Assembly: GCA_020435205.1 (NCBI GenBank)
Contig: JAGQZY010000017.1
Span: 1 to 40,606 of the forward strand
DNA from: Bdellovibrionales bacterium
GTDB lineage: Bacteria; Bdellovibrionota; Bdellovibrionia; Bdellovibrionales; JAGQZY01
DNA: 40,606 bases
Direction of reading: 5' to 3'
Both the position numbers and the translations under genes were made by a program. The notes beneath the pieces were generated by a model, which made no database searches, was not told where the DNA came from, and saw only the letters and a program-made list of their open reading frames with translations. Of the stretch, positions 26,936 through 34,936 are shown piece by piece (position 1 is the first letter of the stretch; every line of letters starts with the position of its first letter).

Positions 26936-26965
26936 ATATTAGAAATGGGGGCGCAGAAGCGTCAA
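26936..26965 (-). promoter_or_regulatory. Promoter abutting the LptF/G gene start
   Basis: Minus strand: TTGACG (26965-26960), an 18-nt spacer, TAATAT (26941-26936). Only AAGGA separates the -10 box from GTG 26930, so transcription would begin at or next to the start codon. The same 12-mer TAATATAAGGAG also occurs upstream of hppA. Confidence 0.5.
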
Positions 26966-27047
26966 GGTTGTGTCTTCCCCTGCAGCCAAGGAGAGCGCCC
27001 CTTTGCGGTAAGAAGCACGAATGAGAGCTTCTCGCCGCCCAAGTTTC

Positions 27048-27077
27048 TTGACTCCCATGGAAAAGGAGTTTTAACTT
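27048..27077 (+). promoter_or_regulatory. Putative promoter of the receiver-domain gene
   Basis: TTGACT (27048-27053), an 18-nt spacer, TAACTT (27072-27077). Its expected start point is at or next to ATG 27083. An AGGAG inside the spacer (27064-27068) is 14 nt from the ATG, too far to be a normal SD. Confidence 0.42.
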
Positions 27078-27082
27078 AAAGT

Positions 27083-28219
27083 ATGGCATTGCGCGTCTTA
27101 CTTGCTGATGAAAGCGCCTCCATTCGAAAAGTCTTTCAATTAGGACTGCAGGACTTCGGAGCCGAAGTGAAAAGTGTGCACAACGGTCTCGATGTCATTG
27201 AAGTGGCGGAGCAATTCAAACCGGATATCATTTTTGCCGATATTCTTTTGCAAAAAAAGAATGGCTATGAAGTGAGCGAAGAAATTCGTGGCCATGCCTC
27301 ATTGAAAAGCGTACCTGTGGTTCTCATGTGGAGCTCCTTTATGGAGCTAGATCAAAAGAAATACAAAAGTTGCGGCGCTGCTGCTGAGATGGAAAAGCCA
27401 TTCGAAGTTGATGTCATGCGTAGACACATCAGCGAGCTTGTCGATAGGGCCAAAGAGCAAAAGCTTTCATCTTTCTTAACCTTTCCCAAAGGCATGAACC
27501 AAGAATTTGTTGAGGAGTTCGAAGCCCAAAAAGAGCAAGCTCAGCAAGAGCCACCTCGAGAAAACACCTCTGTCGACATGGCTCAAATCACTAAAGTTCA
27601 TGTCCGCGAAGAAACTCGCCAGGAGGATTATGATGCTGATGCTGAAGACTCTGGCAGCACCTCCATTTTTAATGTGGAGGATGGAGACTTTGATGCTGAA
27701 TTAGAAGTGACCGAGGAGGCACCAATGTCGACTATGGAAACCCTGGCCTCACCCATTGCTGACACTTCGGCTGAAGATCAATGGGAAACTCGAGCCCTTG
27801 GGAATCAAGAGACAGAAGAAATCGTGAAAACGGAAGACGACAGTGACCTAGAGCAGTTCCAGTCTATGGAACTGAGTTCAAAAGATAAGCTCAATCTTGA
27901 TGATTTCCTCTATAAGCCAGAAAGAGATGGACTCACCCAAACCCAACCCAATCCACCACCGATTCATGAATCAACGACGGCAACATCGGCGACGTCTTCT
28001 ATTCCACCGTCACCACAGACGATGACCCCAGTGACAAGATCCGCCACCCAAAATATTGATTTGGATGAGATCGAAGCCATCGTACGCGCCCATACCCAAG
28101 AGATCATTAAATTAAATATCCAAGAGATGCTTCCTAAAATTATTGAAAAAATCGCCCGTGAAGAACTCGAAAAGATCCTTAGACAAGAAATGGCGGCCAT
28201 GGATAAAGGGGCCCCATGA
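27083..28219 (+). CDS. Response-regulator receiver protein with PopZ/RomR-like C-terminus
   Basis: 378 aa. Residues 1-120 form a CheY-like receiver with the acidic pocket D9/E10, phospho-acceptor Asp53 (IIFADILLQKKNGYE) and Lys105 (EKPF); the Thr/Ser switch lies in LMWSSF. Residues about 140-320 are an acidic, Pro/Thr/Ser-rich disordered linker. The last 50 residues form an amphipathic helix (DEIEAIVRAHTQEIIKL then MLPKIIEKIAREELEKI) resembling the PopZ C-terminal oligomerisation motif (NLPxLVExLVRxEIxRV). There is no DNA-binding domain. The layout recalls RomR, the polarity protein needed for predation in Bdellovibrio; identity is unproven. The stop overlaps nadC (ATGA). Confidence 0.82.
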   Translation: MALRVLLADESASIRKVFQLGLQDFGAEVKSVHNGLDVIEVAEQFKPDIIFADILLQKKNGYEVSEEIRGHASLKSVPVVLMWSSFMELDQKKYKSCGAAAEMEKPFEVDVMRRHISELVDRAKEQKLSSFLTFPKGMNQEFVEEFEAQKEQAQQEPPRENTSVDMAQITKVHVREETRQEDYDADAEDSGSTSIFNVEDGDFDAELEVTEEAPMSTMETLASPIADTSAEDQWETRALGNQETEEIVKTEDDSDLEQFQSMELSSKDKLNLDDFLYKPERDGLTQTQPNPPPIHESTTATSATSSIPPSPQTMTPVTRSATQNIDLDEIEAIVRAHTQEIIKLNIQEMLPKIIEKIAREELEKILRQEMAAMDKGAP

Positions 28220-29037
28220 ACTTACAAGAGCTCATTACTGGAGCTTTTGCCGAAGACATTCCCCAGGGCGATATCACGACCTCAGCATTAGGTGTGACGG
28301 ATTCTCATGGCCTGGCTCATCTGATTGCAAAGCAAGACCTTACTCTTTCCGGTAAGGACGTTTTTGATCAATGCTTAAATTTTGTCGATCCTGATTTAAA
28401 AAGTCGATGGAATTTTCAAGATGGCGATAGCATTTACAATGGTCAAACTCTTTGCCAAATTGAGGGCAACTTGATTCAACTTTTAAAAGCAGAAAGGGTG
28501 GCCCTTAATTTTCTGGGGCACCTCAGCGGGATCGCCAGCAAGACCCACACATTTGTTAAAGCTTGCGAAGGCACCCAGTGTAAAATCCTCGACACTCGCA
28601 AAACCCTGCCATTGTATCGCGAATTGAGCAAAAAAGCCGTCGTCGATGGGGGGGGCACCAATCATCGCATGAATTTAAGCGACGGAATTCTTATTAAAGA
28701 AAATCATCTTCAGGTGGGTGGCGGACTTGAAAAAACCATCGCAGCGGTGCGCACAAAGACTGACCTTCCTATCGAGGTCGAAGTTAAAAATTTAGATGAG
28801 GTCCAGCAAGCTATAACTTTGGGTGTTCAGCGCATTATGCTCGACAATATGAGCATGAGTGAAATGGCTAAAGCCATCGGCATCATTCCTCAATCTATTG
28901 AGGTTGAGGCAAGCGGCAATATGACCTTAGATCGCATTCCCCAGGTGGCGAAGCTTGGTGTCAACTTCATTAGTGTTGGGGCCTTGACTCATTCCGTAGA
29001 TTGCGCTGATATTTCATTACTTTTCGATTGGAGTTGA
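28216..29037 (+). CDS. nadC: Nicotinate-nucleotide pyrophosphorylase (carboxylating)
   Basis: 273 aa. It makes nicotinate mononucleotide from quinolinate and PRPP in NAD synthesis. Family marks: EDIPQGDITT, ERVALNFLGHLSGIAS, ILDTRKTLP, the quinolinate-binding NHRMNLSDGILIKENH, IEVEVKNLDE, IMLDNM, and EASGNM. The stretch TRKTLPLYRELSKKAV differs from the common TRKTTPGLRxLEKYAV, but the Arg and Lys positions are retained. It overlaps the upstream receiver gene by 4 nt and is followed 1 nt later by birA. nadA and nadB are not in the window. Confidence 0.95.
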   Translation: MNLQELITGAFAEDIPQGDITTSALGVTDSHGLAHLIAKQDLTLSGKDVFDQCLNFVDPDLKSRWNFQDGDSIYNGQTLCQIEGNLIQLLKAERVALNFLGHLSGIASKTHTFVKACEGTQCKILDTRKTLPLYRELSKKAVVDGGGTNHRMNLSDGILIKENHLQVGGGLEKTIAAVRTKTDLPIEVEVKNLDEVQQAITLGVQRIMLDNMSMSEMAKAIGIIPQSIEVEASGNMTLDRIPQVAKLGVNFISVGALTHSVDCADISLLFDWS

Positions 29038-29038
29038 T

Positions 29039-29740
29039 ATGAATTCAGTCAACCAGTGGACGCAATCCTGGGCTCACAAGCAAAACCTCCCCTGTCATTA
29101 TCAAAATCAAGTCACCAGCACCAATGACCTTGCCAAGCAAGAGTTTGCAAAAAATGGCGACAACTTTGCCCTGTGGGTGGCTGACCATCAAAGCCAGGGA
29201 CGTGGGCGCGAGCAGCGAAGCTGGACCGATCAGGGTCAGGGCGGAGAGCTCCTCAGCACTTGGTGCTATCAATTAGGCTACACTCCCCAACCTATTTTGA
29301 CTCCTCTCCTAGGACTCGCCCTTTATAAAGCTCTCTCTCCAATGAGCGATCAAGTTATCAATATCAAGCCGCCCAATGACTTGCGGGTGGAGGAAATGAA
29401 GTTTGCGGGAATTCTGGTCGAAGCACAAAGCCAGGGGGCGAACACTCGTCTCTTTATCGGCCTGGGTATGGATGTATTCAATGCGTTGCAGGTGGATGTT
29501 CCCACCACTCATCTATCCGCTTTTACCACTGTTGACGAAGCCAGTTGGCATTCCTTTTGTGACCGCCTCAAAAAAGAAATGGATCAGGCGGTGGCCAAGT
29601 CTCAAACGCCCACACTCAGCGAAGACGATCGAGCCCTCCTTTTAAAGGCTTTGCAAAATGGTGACAGCCAAATTAATAAGGTCAAGCAGGACGGCAGCCT
29701 TCAGGTAGGAGATCAAACCATAGATTGGTACCGACTTTAA
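29039..29740 (+). CDS. birA: Biotin--[acetyl-CoA carboxylase] ligase
   Basis: 233 aa, the short (group I) form without the N-terminal DNA-binding domain, so not a biotin repressor. It activates biotin as biotinyl-AMP and transfers it to carboxylase carrier proteins. Motifs: QVTSTNDLAKQ, DHQSQGRGREQRSW (family GRGRxxRxW), IKPPNDL (usually KWPNDL), KFAGILVE, and FIGLGMDVFN. ATG 29039 overlaps the end of nadC context (TGATATG). Confidence 0.9.
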   Translation: MNSVNQWTQSWAHKQNLPCHYQNQVTSTNDLAKQEFAKNGDNFALWVADHQSQGRGREQRSWTDQGQGGELLSTWCYQLGYTPQPILTPLLGLALYKALSPMSDQVINIKPPNDLRVEEMKFAGILVEAQSQGANTRLFIGLGMDVFNALQVDVPTTHLSAFTTVDEASWHSFCDRLKKEMDQAVAKSQTPTLSEDDRALLLKALQNGDSQINKVKQDGSLQVGDQTIDWYRL

Positions 29741-29757
29741 AATTTTAAGGAGCTCCC

Positions 29758-30303
29758 ATGGCCAAAGCTTTAGCCTTTACCCTTGCCATATTTGTTACTA
29801 TTGCCGCCTTTCTCTTTTATCGAACGGGGTATTTTAAAGATGTTGAAATCCAAGCTCAAACCCTTGGTCCCTATACCTTGATGTTTAAAGACCACCAGGG
29901 TGAATATCACAAAATCACTTCTGTCATTGAGGCTGTTGAAACTTTTGCTAAAGACAAGGGGCAAGGCTGTGAAATGGCTTTTGGGCGCTATCTTGATGAC
30001 CCAGATCAAGTCGATCACGATCGTTTGCGAAGTCAGGGCGGGTGCATCAGTTCTAACCCAGAGGCTTTTGTATCCTTACAAGGCACGGAAGGTCTAAAAT
30101 TTGAGAACTTACCGGCTAGAGAGTACATTGTTGCCAGCTTTAACGGGTCGCCAAGCATTGGTCCCTTCGTAGTGTATCCAAAAGTCAAAGATTGGATGAA
30201 AAAATATGGGTACAAAATTGATGGGCCCGTTATCGAAATCTATAAAACGCTTCCTGACCAAAGCGTTTTAACTCGCTATCTTTTTATCTATGCGACTGAA
30301 TAA
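29758..30303 (+). CDS. Membrane-anchored GyrI-like domain protein
   Basis: 181 aa. An N-terminal hydrophobic segment (4-22) is a membrane anchor or uncleaved signal. The remainder resembles a GyrI-like/AraC effector-binding domain: FENLPAREYIVASFNGSPS, KVKDWMKKYGYKIDGPVIEIY, and a final 'TRYLFIYATE' strand with the Glu usual at the end of the ligand cup. Such domains bind small hydrophobic or cationic ligands; a single anchored GyrI-like domain also occurs in eukaryotic TEX264. AAGGAG sits 5 nt upstream. It ends at a strong terminator and is the last gene of the receiver-nadC-birA unit. Confidence 0.78.
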   Translation: MAKALAFTLAIFVTIAAFLFYRTGYFKDVEIQAQTLGPYTLMFKDHQGEYHKITSVIEAVETFAKDKGQGCEMAFGRYLDDPDQVDHDRLRSQGGCISSNPEAFVSLQGTEGLKFENLPAREYIVASFNGSPSIGPFVVYPKVKDWMKKYGYKIDGPVIEIYKTLPDQSVLTRYLFIYATE

Positions 30304-30330
30304 AATATCAAATAGAAATGATCTTTAAAT

Positions 30331-30364
30331 AAAAAAAGCGCAGTTTAGAAGCTGCGCTTTTTTT
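30331..30364. terminator. Strong bidirectional intrinsic terminator
   Basis: A GCGCAG/CTGCGC stem with an 8-nt loop is flanked by seven A on the left and seven T on the right, so it works in both directions. It lies between the convergent GyrI-like gene (plus) and the FQNC lipoprotein gene (minus). Confidence 0.92.
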
Positions 30365-30375
30365 ATCGTTATGGC

Positions 30376-31221
30376 CTAGTAACCGCCTCCGCCGTCACCG
30401 CCTGGTGTCGGCGTTGGTGGTGGTGGTGGTGGTGGGGCCGCTTTATCCAAGAATATCTGAATATGATCAACGGCTGTCATGCCATCTGGACTCGTCTGCG
30501 ACACATTAATATGATGCATAGTCATGAAATTTGGTAAGTGAACTGTGAGAGTAAAAATACCCTCAGAAGTACACTGAGTTTGCACTCGTGGTACATCGCC
30601 CATGGCCACGATAGAGCCTGCGCCAGGCTGACAGCGTCCAACCAAAGTTACGTTTTGTGATCCCGATTCCGATTCTGGCTCTGGAGAAATCACTTCCACA
30701 TTTGGTGGAGGAGTCATGTCATTACATGGGTGACTTGGATCCCCATCGACGCCCCACAATTGAAAGCCTGGGGACATAGGAAGTTGAATGACATCAATTC
30801 CATCATCACCATCATCAGCAAAAACAAGAACAGGACGGCAGATATGATCAAATGGCACTGTGAAACTAAAACTAAGAACTTCTGGACCGCTACCAGTTCC
30901 ACCGGAGTCTGGAGTGAAAGCTACTGTATCACCTATATGAATGCGACCACCATCTTCTTGAACGACATAAAAGTCGATAGCGACACCGGAGTCTCCGCCA
31001 TCAGGGTCATTGACCACCCCATTGATCACACCTTGATCACTCATCGAGGTCAACTCACCGGATAGACTATTGGAACCGATGTCCAATTGATTGTTGTTGT
31101 CGGTTGAGGTTTTTTCAACATTGCCGCTAGCATCAAAACCGTGTTGAGAACAGTTTTGAAAAACTGCAAACATCAACCCACAGCTGGCTAGCGAAAGCAC
31201 AACCTGTTTATACATTCTCAT
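30376..31221 (-). CDS. FQNC lipoprotein with Pro/Gly-rich C-terminus
   Basis: 281 aa from ATG 31221 (GGGGGGAAT upstream); an open extension to 31281 lacks support. The lipobox is VFQNC with Cys24. The mature protein has Asp/Gly-rich linker sequence, two immunoglobulin-like strand-rich regions (about 60-150 and 165-260; the second has a typical surface-repeat ending 'TSPDGMTAVDHIQIFLDKA'), and a low-complexity tail of seven Pro, then TPTPGGDGGGGY. It is probably a surface lipoprotein; I do not recognise a catalytic domain. It is divergent from the haem-lipoprotein operon, sharing its 205-nt control region. Confidence 0.8.
   Translation of the reverse strand: MRMYKQVVLSLASCGLMFAVFQNCSQHGFDASGNVEKTSTDNNNQLDIGSNSLSGELTSMSDQGVINGVVNDPDGGDSGVAIDFYVVQEDGGRIHIGDTVAFTPDSGGTGSGPEVLSFSFTVPFDHICRPVLVFADDGDDGIDVIQLPMSPGFQLWGVDGDPSHPCNDMTPPPNVEVISPEPESESGSQNVTLVGRCQPGAGSIVAMGDVPRVQTQCTSEGIFTLTVHLPNFMTMHHINVSQTSPDGMTAVDHIQIFLDKAAPPPPPPPTPTPGGDGGGGY
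30415..30435 (+). repeat. TGG triplet repeat (seven copies)
   Basis: Seven tandem TGG units (CCA on the coding strand) encode the poly-Pro run near the C-terminus of the FQNC lipoprotein. Copy changes would alter tail length by whole residues without shifting the frame. Confidence 0.9.
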
Positions 31222-31274
31222 GGCATTCCCCCCTGGTGGTTTTGGCCACCATATAATTATCTTAACAAACACCA

Positions 31275-31319
31275 GTCTCAATCCCGTGCTTTTTTCTTAA
31301 GAACGTCTGAGATTGAAAC
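31275..31319. promoter_or_regulatory. Inverted repeat in the divergent control region
   Basis: GTCTCAAT (31275-31282) and ATTGAAAC (31312-31319) form an inverted repeat with one mismatch and a 29-nt centre. The right half belongs to GTCTGAGATTGAAAC (31305-31319), one of three near-identical elements in the window. It lies 84 nt from the minus-strand lipoprotein start and 108 nt from the plus-strand operon start, so it could serve both. Confidence 0.4.
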
Positions 31320-31382
31320 AAAAAAAATAATTTGTCTCACTATGAGAAAATTTCCTAAAAAATAGATCTCATGACTAAAGTC

Positions 31383-31411
31383 CTGACCATTTTTGACGAT
31401 AAGTCTATATA
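31383..31411 (+). promoter_or_regulatory. Putative promoter of the haem-lipoprotein operon
   Basis: CTGACC (31383-31388), a 17-nt spacer, TATATA (31406-31411), then GGGGGG and GTG 31427. The -10 is good, the -35 moderate. Confidence 0.45.
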
Positions 31412-31426
31412 TCCTATGGGGGGATT

Positions 31427-32803
31427 GTGGGGAAAAAGCTTACAGCAGCACTCTTACTATCAAGTGTGTTTCTAACATTCCAAAATTGCGGAGATTTTCA
31501 ACCTCAGCAAGCCTATACGGAAAACCGTGAATCTTTTTCTGTTGATCCTGATTTAGATCCTACGATATCGGAAACCTACAATTGGGCACGCACCATTATG
31601 CAAAGAGTCGCTGGCGTAAGCCTTGGACCTGAAGATCCAGAAATGATCGAGATGATGGGACACCTACAAAACCAAGACGCTCACTCTGCTATAGCTGTGG
31701 CGACACGCCATGATGGCTATTACAATGTCACTCTTCGCGAAATTGCTGCTCCCATGTCTAATCGCGAAGGCAATATTGCTGAGCCCTTAAATGACTTTAT
31801 TGCTACCTTTGTTGGGCTTGTTCGTGATGATCAAAACGCAAAGCTCATGCTTGTTGGTGATGCCTACTACAAAGGCTCTGCTGCTGACACCAACAAACAG
31901 AACGTCTTGAATGATATGATTCGAACGAACGACCACTATCAGGATTTGGACAACAAAGGTATCAACCTACAGCAATCATTAGTGAGCGAACCCATCCAAC
32001 AAATTATCACTGATGACAACCAAGTGATCGATATGCCGGATGCGGCTGGTCTCATCACTAGCCGAGCTTTTATGCAAGCCAATGCCTTTAAAGGGTCGAA
32101 CCGAAGATTGGTTGAACATTCCCTCAAGGATTTCTTATGTTCACCTATTACGTCCTGGGCCGACATCAACAACCCTGATGACAAGGTTGGACAAGATGTG
32201 GATCGCTTTCCCGTTGGCAAAAATAGTATTTTTCAGAGCACTTGCAAAGCTTGTCATTCCGCTATGGACGCCTATAGACCTGCTTTTGCCCACGTGGATT
32301 TTGACCTTGATGAAAGTAATGATCAGTTTTCTTTTATTAAATACAAGTTTAATATTCAAACCGACCCTCATCCAACCAACCCTGGCGAAACTGTAATTGT
32401 TCCTTTTTCCCAGCAATTTATTCCGTCGAAATTTCGACGAAACAAAGATGTCTACCCACCAGGGTTTCTTGTCACCAATGACACTTGGTTCAACTATAAT
32501 TTAGGGCAAAATAATATTGAACGCTTTGGCTGGAGATCACCAGCGCAAGGCAACGGCATAAAATCTTTCGGAGAACTTCTTTCAGAGTCCAAAGCCTTTA
32601 GTCGCTGTATGGCTAAGAAAGTTTATAAAAAAGTCTGTCGCAAAGATTTGGACATGGTGGAGAGTCCAGTGATTCAGGAGCTCGCTGAAGACTTTGAACA
32701 AAAAAATTACTCAGTCAGAGAGCTAACCATTTCGACAGCTATGCGGTCGGACTGCTTTGGGTTGGATGTCAGCGAGATCGAATACGAGGAGGTAAATCAA
32801 TGA
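31427..32803 (+). CDS. FQNC lipoprotein with CXXCH haem motif
   Basis: 458 aa from GTG 31427, with GGGGGG 3 nt upstream. The lipobox is TFQNC with Cys21. One c-type haem-binding motif, CKACH (residues 273-277), sits in a 'STCKACHSAMDAYRPAFAHVDFD' context close to the CxxCHxxxDPxGFAxExFD signature of DUF1588-type and planctomycete-type cytochrome domains. The N-terminal 250 residues are helical. Met residues downstream that could be the sixth ligand cannot be picked by eye. It is first in a four-gene operon, overlapping the next gene by 4 nt (ATGA). Redox function is inferred. Confidence 0.82.
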   Translation: MGKKLTAALLLSSVFLTFQNCGDFQPQQAYTENRESFSVDPDLDPTISETYNWARTIMQRVAGVSLGPEDPEMIEMMGHLQNQDAHSAIAVATRHDGYYNVTLREIAAPMSNREGNIAEPLNDFIATFVGLVRDDQNAKLMLVGDAYYKGSAADTNKQNVLNDMIRTNDHYQDLDNKGINLQQSLVSEPIQQIITDDNQVIDMPDAAGLITSRAFMQANAFKGSNRRLVEHSLKDFLCSPITSWADINNPDDKVGQDVDRFPVGKNSIFQSTCKACHSAMDAYRPAFAHVDFDLDESNDQFSFIKYKFNIQTDPHPTNPGETVIVPFSQQFIPSKFRRNKDVYPPGFLVTNDTWFNYNLGQNNIERFGWRSPAQGNGIKSFGELLSESKAFSRCMAKKVYKKVCRKDLDMVESPVIQELAEDFEQKNYSVRELTISTAMRSDCFGLDVSEIEYEEVNQ

Positions 32804-33399
32804 GACTGATTTTAGCTCTTGTATTTTTATCTCTTGCCAGTTGCGCTCCCATGGAAAGCAACGAAAATCGTGGTTTAGCCTCTGAGGGCCTTTGTACCAA
32901 TTGTTCGAAAAGCCTCGGTAAGGTTGAGGAAAGTAGCCCTACCCAGATTCTTAACCAAACTCGCACCCTACAAAGCTATCGGACTTGCCTGGGTGCAAAA
33001 ACTTTGGATGAAACCTCAGTCACAAAATATAATACTATAAAATCCAACCTCTCATATGGTGGTGAGGCGAGTTCAATCAACAACACAGTTGTTTTTACTA
33101 ATGTCAAAGCTGCTGTCGTTTCTTGCCATGCCGCTATTGAATACGCAAAAAGAACCAACGATCGAACGGTGTTTATGGGCTTTAGCTTGGATAATGTTGG
33201 TTTTGGTAACCCAGACCAAGAAGGTACTATCCAGAAAATTGCCCAAAACTGCTGGGGAAGAAAAGCAACCCAACAAGAGATCGACTTTATTCTTAATAAA
33301 AGCAATCAGATATTTATTGGAGGACAAAGGGCCTCGCGTGATGCCGCCATGTTTATATGTATAGCTATGCTTTCCACACCGGACGCAATGAAACAGTAG
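32800..33399 (+). CDS. Small lipoprotein in the haem/DUF1501 operon
   Basis: 199 aa. The standard lipobox LASC gives Cys15. A CTNC motif follows shortly (GLCTNCSKS) but lacks the His of a haem site. Three further Cys are spread through the mature protein (RTCLGAK, VVSCHAA, QNCWGRKA) with one more in MFICIAM, so disulfides or metal binding are possible. 'NCWGRKATQQEIDFI' recalls the helical 'LLGRxPTxxE' element often found next to DUF1588/DUF1800-type proteins. Its start overlaps the upstream gene and its stop is 8 nt before the DUF1501-like gene. Confidence 0.75.
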   Translation: MRLILALVFLSLASCAPMESNENRGLASEGLCTNCSKSLGKVEESSPTQILNQTRTLQSYRTCLGAKTLDETSVTKYNTIKSNLSYGGEASSINNTVVFTNVKAAVVSCHAAIEYAKRTNDRTVFMGFSLDNVGFGNPDQEGTIQKIAQNCWGRKATQQEIDFILNKSNQIFIGGQRASRDAAMFICIAMLSTPDAMKQ

Positions 33400-33407
33400 G
33401 AAAAGAG

Positions 33408-34934
33408 ATGAGCAAGAAAGATCTACAAAAATTGAAAGTGCAGGAAGAGGTTGAAAAAACCTTGCACGACTATTGTGTTGAGGGTGGCCATACATTCCCT
33501 CGAAGTCGCCGGGAATTTTTATCTTCAGGTTTAATCAGTCTGAGTGCAACAGTTATGGCACCCACTCTTTTTTCGCTGATCAACAATCGAGCTCAAGCGG
33601 CTGAAGGCTGCCCAGTGGGTGATCCGTCTCTGTCTCCATTTATCCAAATCAACCTTGCAGGTGGGGCCGCTTTATGCGCCAACTTTGTGGCTGGAGATGA
33701 ACAAGGAAATCTCTTATCTAGCTATCAGCGCATGGGATTAGGAACAACACCGTCGCTCACTCGAGTTTGTAGCAACCAAGCGCCTTTTGCTACCGGATCT
33801 GGTTTTTTAAGTGGTTTGCAGGCCGGGGCCAATGCAGCTACTCTCTCCACAACGGGTTTTGTATCCATGAGTGCCTTTTCTTTTGATGATACTCCCGACA
33901 ACGAACAAAACATTATCGGTCTTGTCGCCCATGCTGGGCAACAGGGGCTTTATCTTCCTACGACGCTTGCGAGTTCTCAGATTAGAGATTTTGGCCAGGT
34001 TCAGGTGAGTAATTCAAAGTACTTTTCCTCACCGGCATTTATGGCGCCCCCCTCCCCACTAAAGGTGGACTCCGTGGGATCGCTTATGGAGGCCTTAACC
34101 TTACAGACACCAACCTTAAATGATATCACTGGAGTTCTGAGCAGCCAGCAAAGCCTTTATCAAACATTAATGGGCGTCATTAGTGATCTCTCTAAATTTC
34201 AACTCAACGCCATGCGCACTCGCACTCCATCTTCTGAGGAGTTTAAAAAACTCATGAAATGTGCTCATGAACAAAATGATAACTTTGTCCAGGCGAATCA
34301 AAGTCTTCCCAATCTAAACATTGAACAGGAATCTGGCCTTTCTAGCTTCTGGCTCAATGATTCCGACCTCGAGAAAAACAAAATTCTTGGATCTATCGTA
34401 CTTTCGACTCTGAAAAGAGTGAGTGGGCCTGCTTTTATCCAATTGGGTGGTTACGATTATCACCAGGGAGCAGGGTCTCGACCCAAGGCAAATGAAATGG
34501 ATGAGTTTGCTGGTAAATTAGTGGGGCGCATCCTTAGAACAGCAAAGCTCTTGAATACTCCTGTCTTTATATATGTGACTAGCGATGGTTCAGCTTTTTC
34601 TAATGAATCGTCGAGTAACACCGTCGGTTTTGCGGGAGATCGAGCCACTCATGCTATGAATTTTATGTTTGGATTTAAACCCAGTGTAGCCCCACAAATG
34701 GGTGCCGAAATGGGACCCAGCTATCAACTCAACCATTTTGATAAAGTGGGTCTTGAAGTCAACACTCTCCATCTTGTTGGAAAGAGCGTGCCTCTTAGCT
34801 CCGCAGCTGCTTTTCTGAACTATTTAAGCTTTAGTGGAAAGATGGGATTGCTCAGCAAACCAGAACTACAGAAAGTGAAACAAGCCATCACCGATGCCGG
34901 CAGCTTAGAAGAAGTTTTAAGGTTTAAGGGATAG
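33408..34934 (+). CDS. Tat-exported DUF1501-like protein
   Basis: 508 aa from ATG 33408, with AGGAAAAGAG upstream; the frame is open to 33357 but that part overlaps the previous gene. After a 32-residue charged leader comes a twin-arginine signal, SRREFLSSG (R34/R35), with the hydrophobic stretch LISLSATVMAPTLFSL, so it is exported folded. 'FIQINLAGGAALCANFVAGD' matches the DUF1501 start (usually LVQIFLxGGxDxxNxxVP), and 'FIQLGGYDYHQG' plus 'TPVFIYVTSDGSAF' match its later WDTH and TSEFGR regions in weakened form. DUF1501 belongs to the alkaline-phosphatase/sulfatase-like fold; the usual metal residues look partly lost. Confidence 0.8.
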   Translation: MSKKDLQKLKVQEEVEKTLHDYCVEGGHTFPRSRREFLSSGLISLSATVMAPTLFSLINNRAQAAEGCPVGDPSLSPFIQINLAGGAALCANFVAGDEQGNLLSSYQRMGLGTTPSLTRVCSNQAPFATGSGFLSGLQAGANAATLSTTGFVSMSAFSFDDTPDNEQNIIGLVAHAGQQGLYLPTTLASSQIRDFGQVQVSNSKYFSSPAFMAPPSPLKVDSVGSLMEALTLQTPTLNDITGVLSSQQSLYQTLMGVISDLSKFQLNAMRTRTPSSEEFKKLMKCAHEQNDNFVQANQSLPNLNIEQESGLSSFWLNDSDLEKNKILGSIVLSTLKRVSGPAFIQLGGYDYHQGAGSRPKANEMDEFAGKLVGRILRTAKLLNTPVFIYVTSDGSAFSNESSSNTVGFAGDRATHAMNFMFGFKPSVAPQMGAEMGPSYQLNHFDKVGLEVNTLHLVGKSVPLSSAAAFLNYLSFSGKMGLLSKPELQKVKQAITDAGSLEEVLRFKG

Positions 34935-34936
34935 CT

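Noticed and set aside
30415-30435. TGG repeat as a phase-variation switch
   Set aside because: Triplet units cannot shift the frame; only tail length could vary.
33073-33495. 140-codon minus-strand frame in the haem operon
   Set aside because: It is antisense to two well-supported genes, with no start signal.
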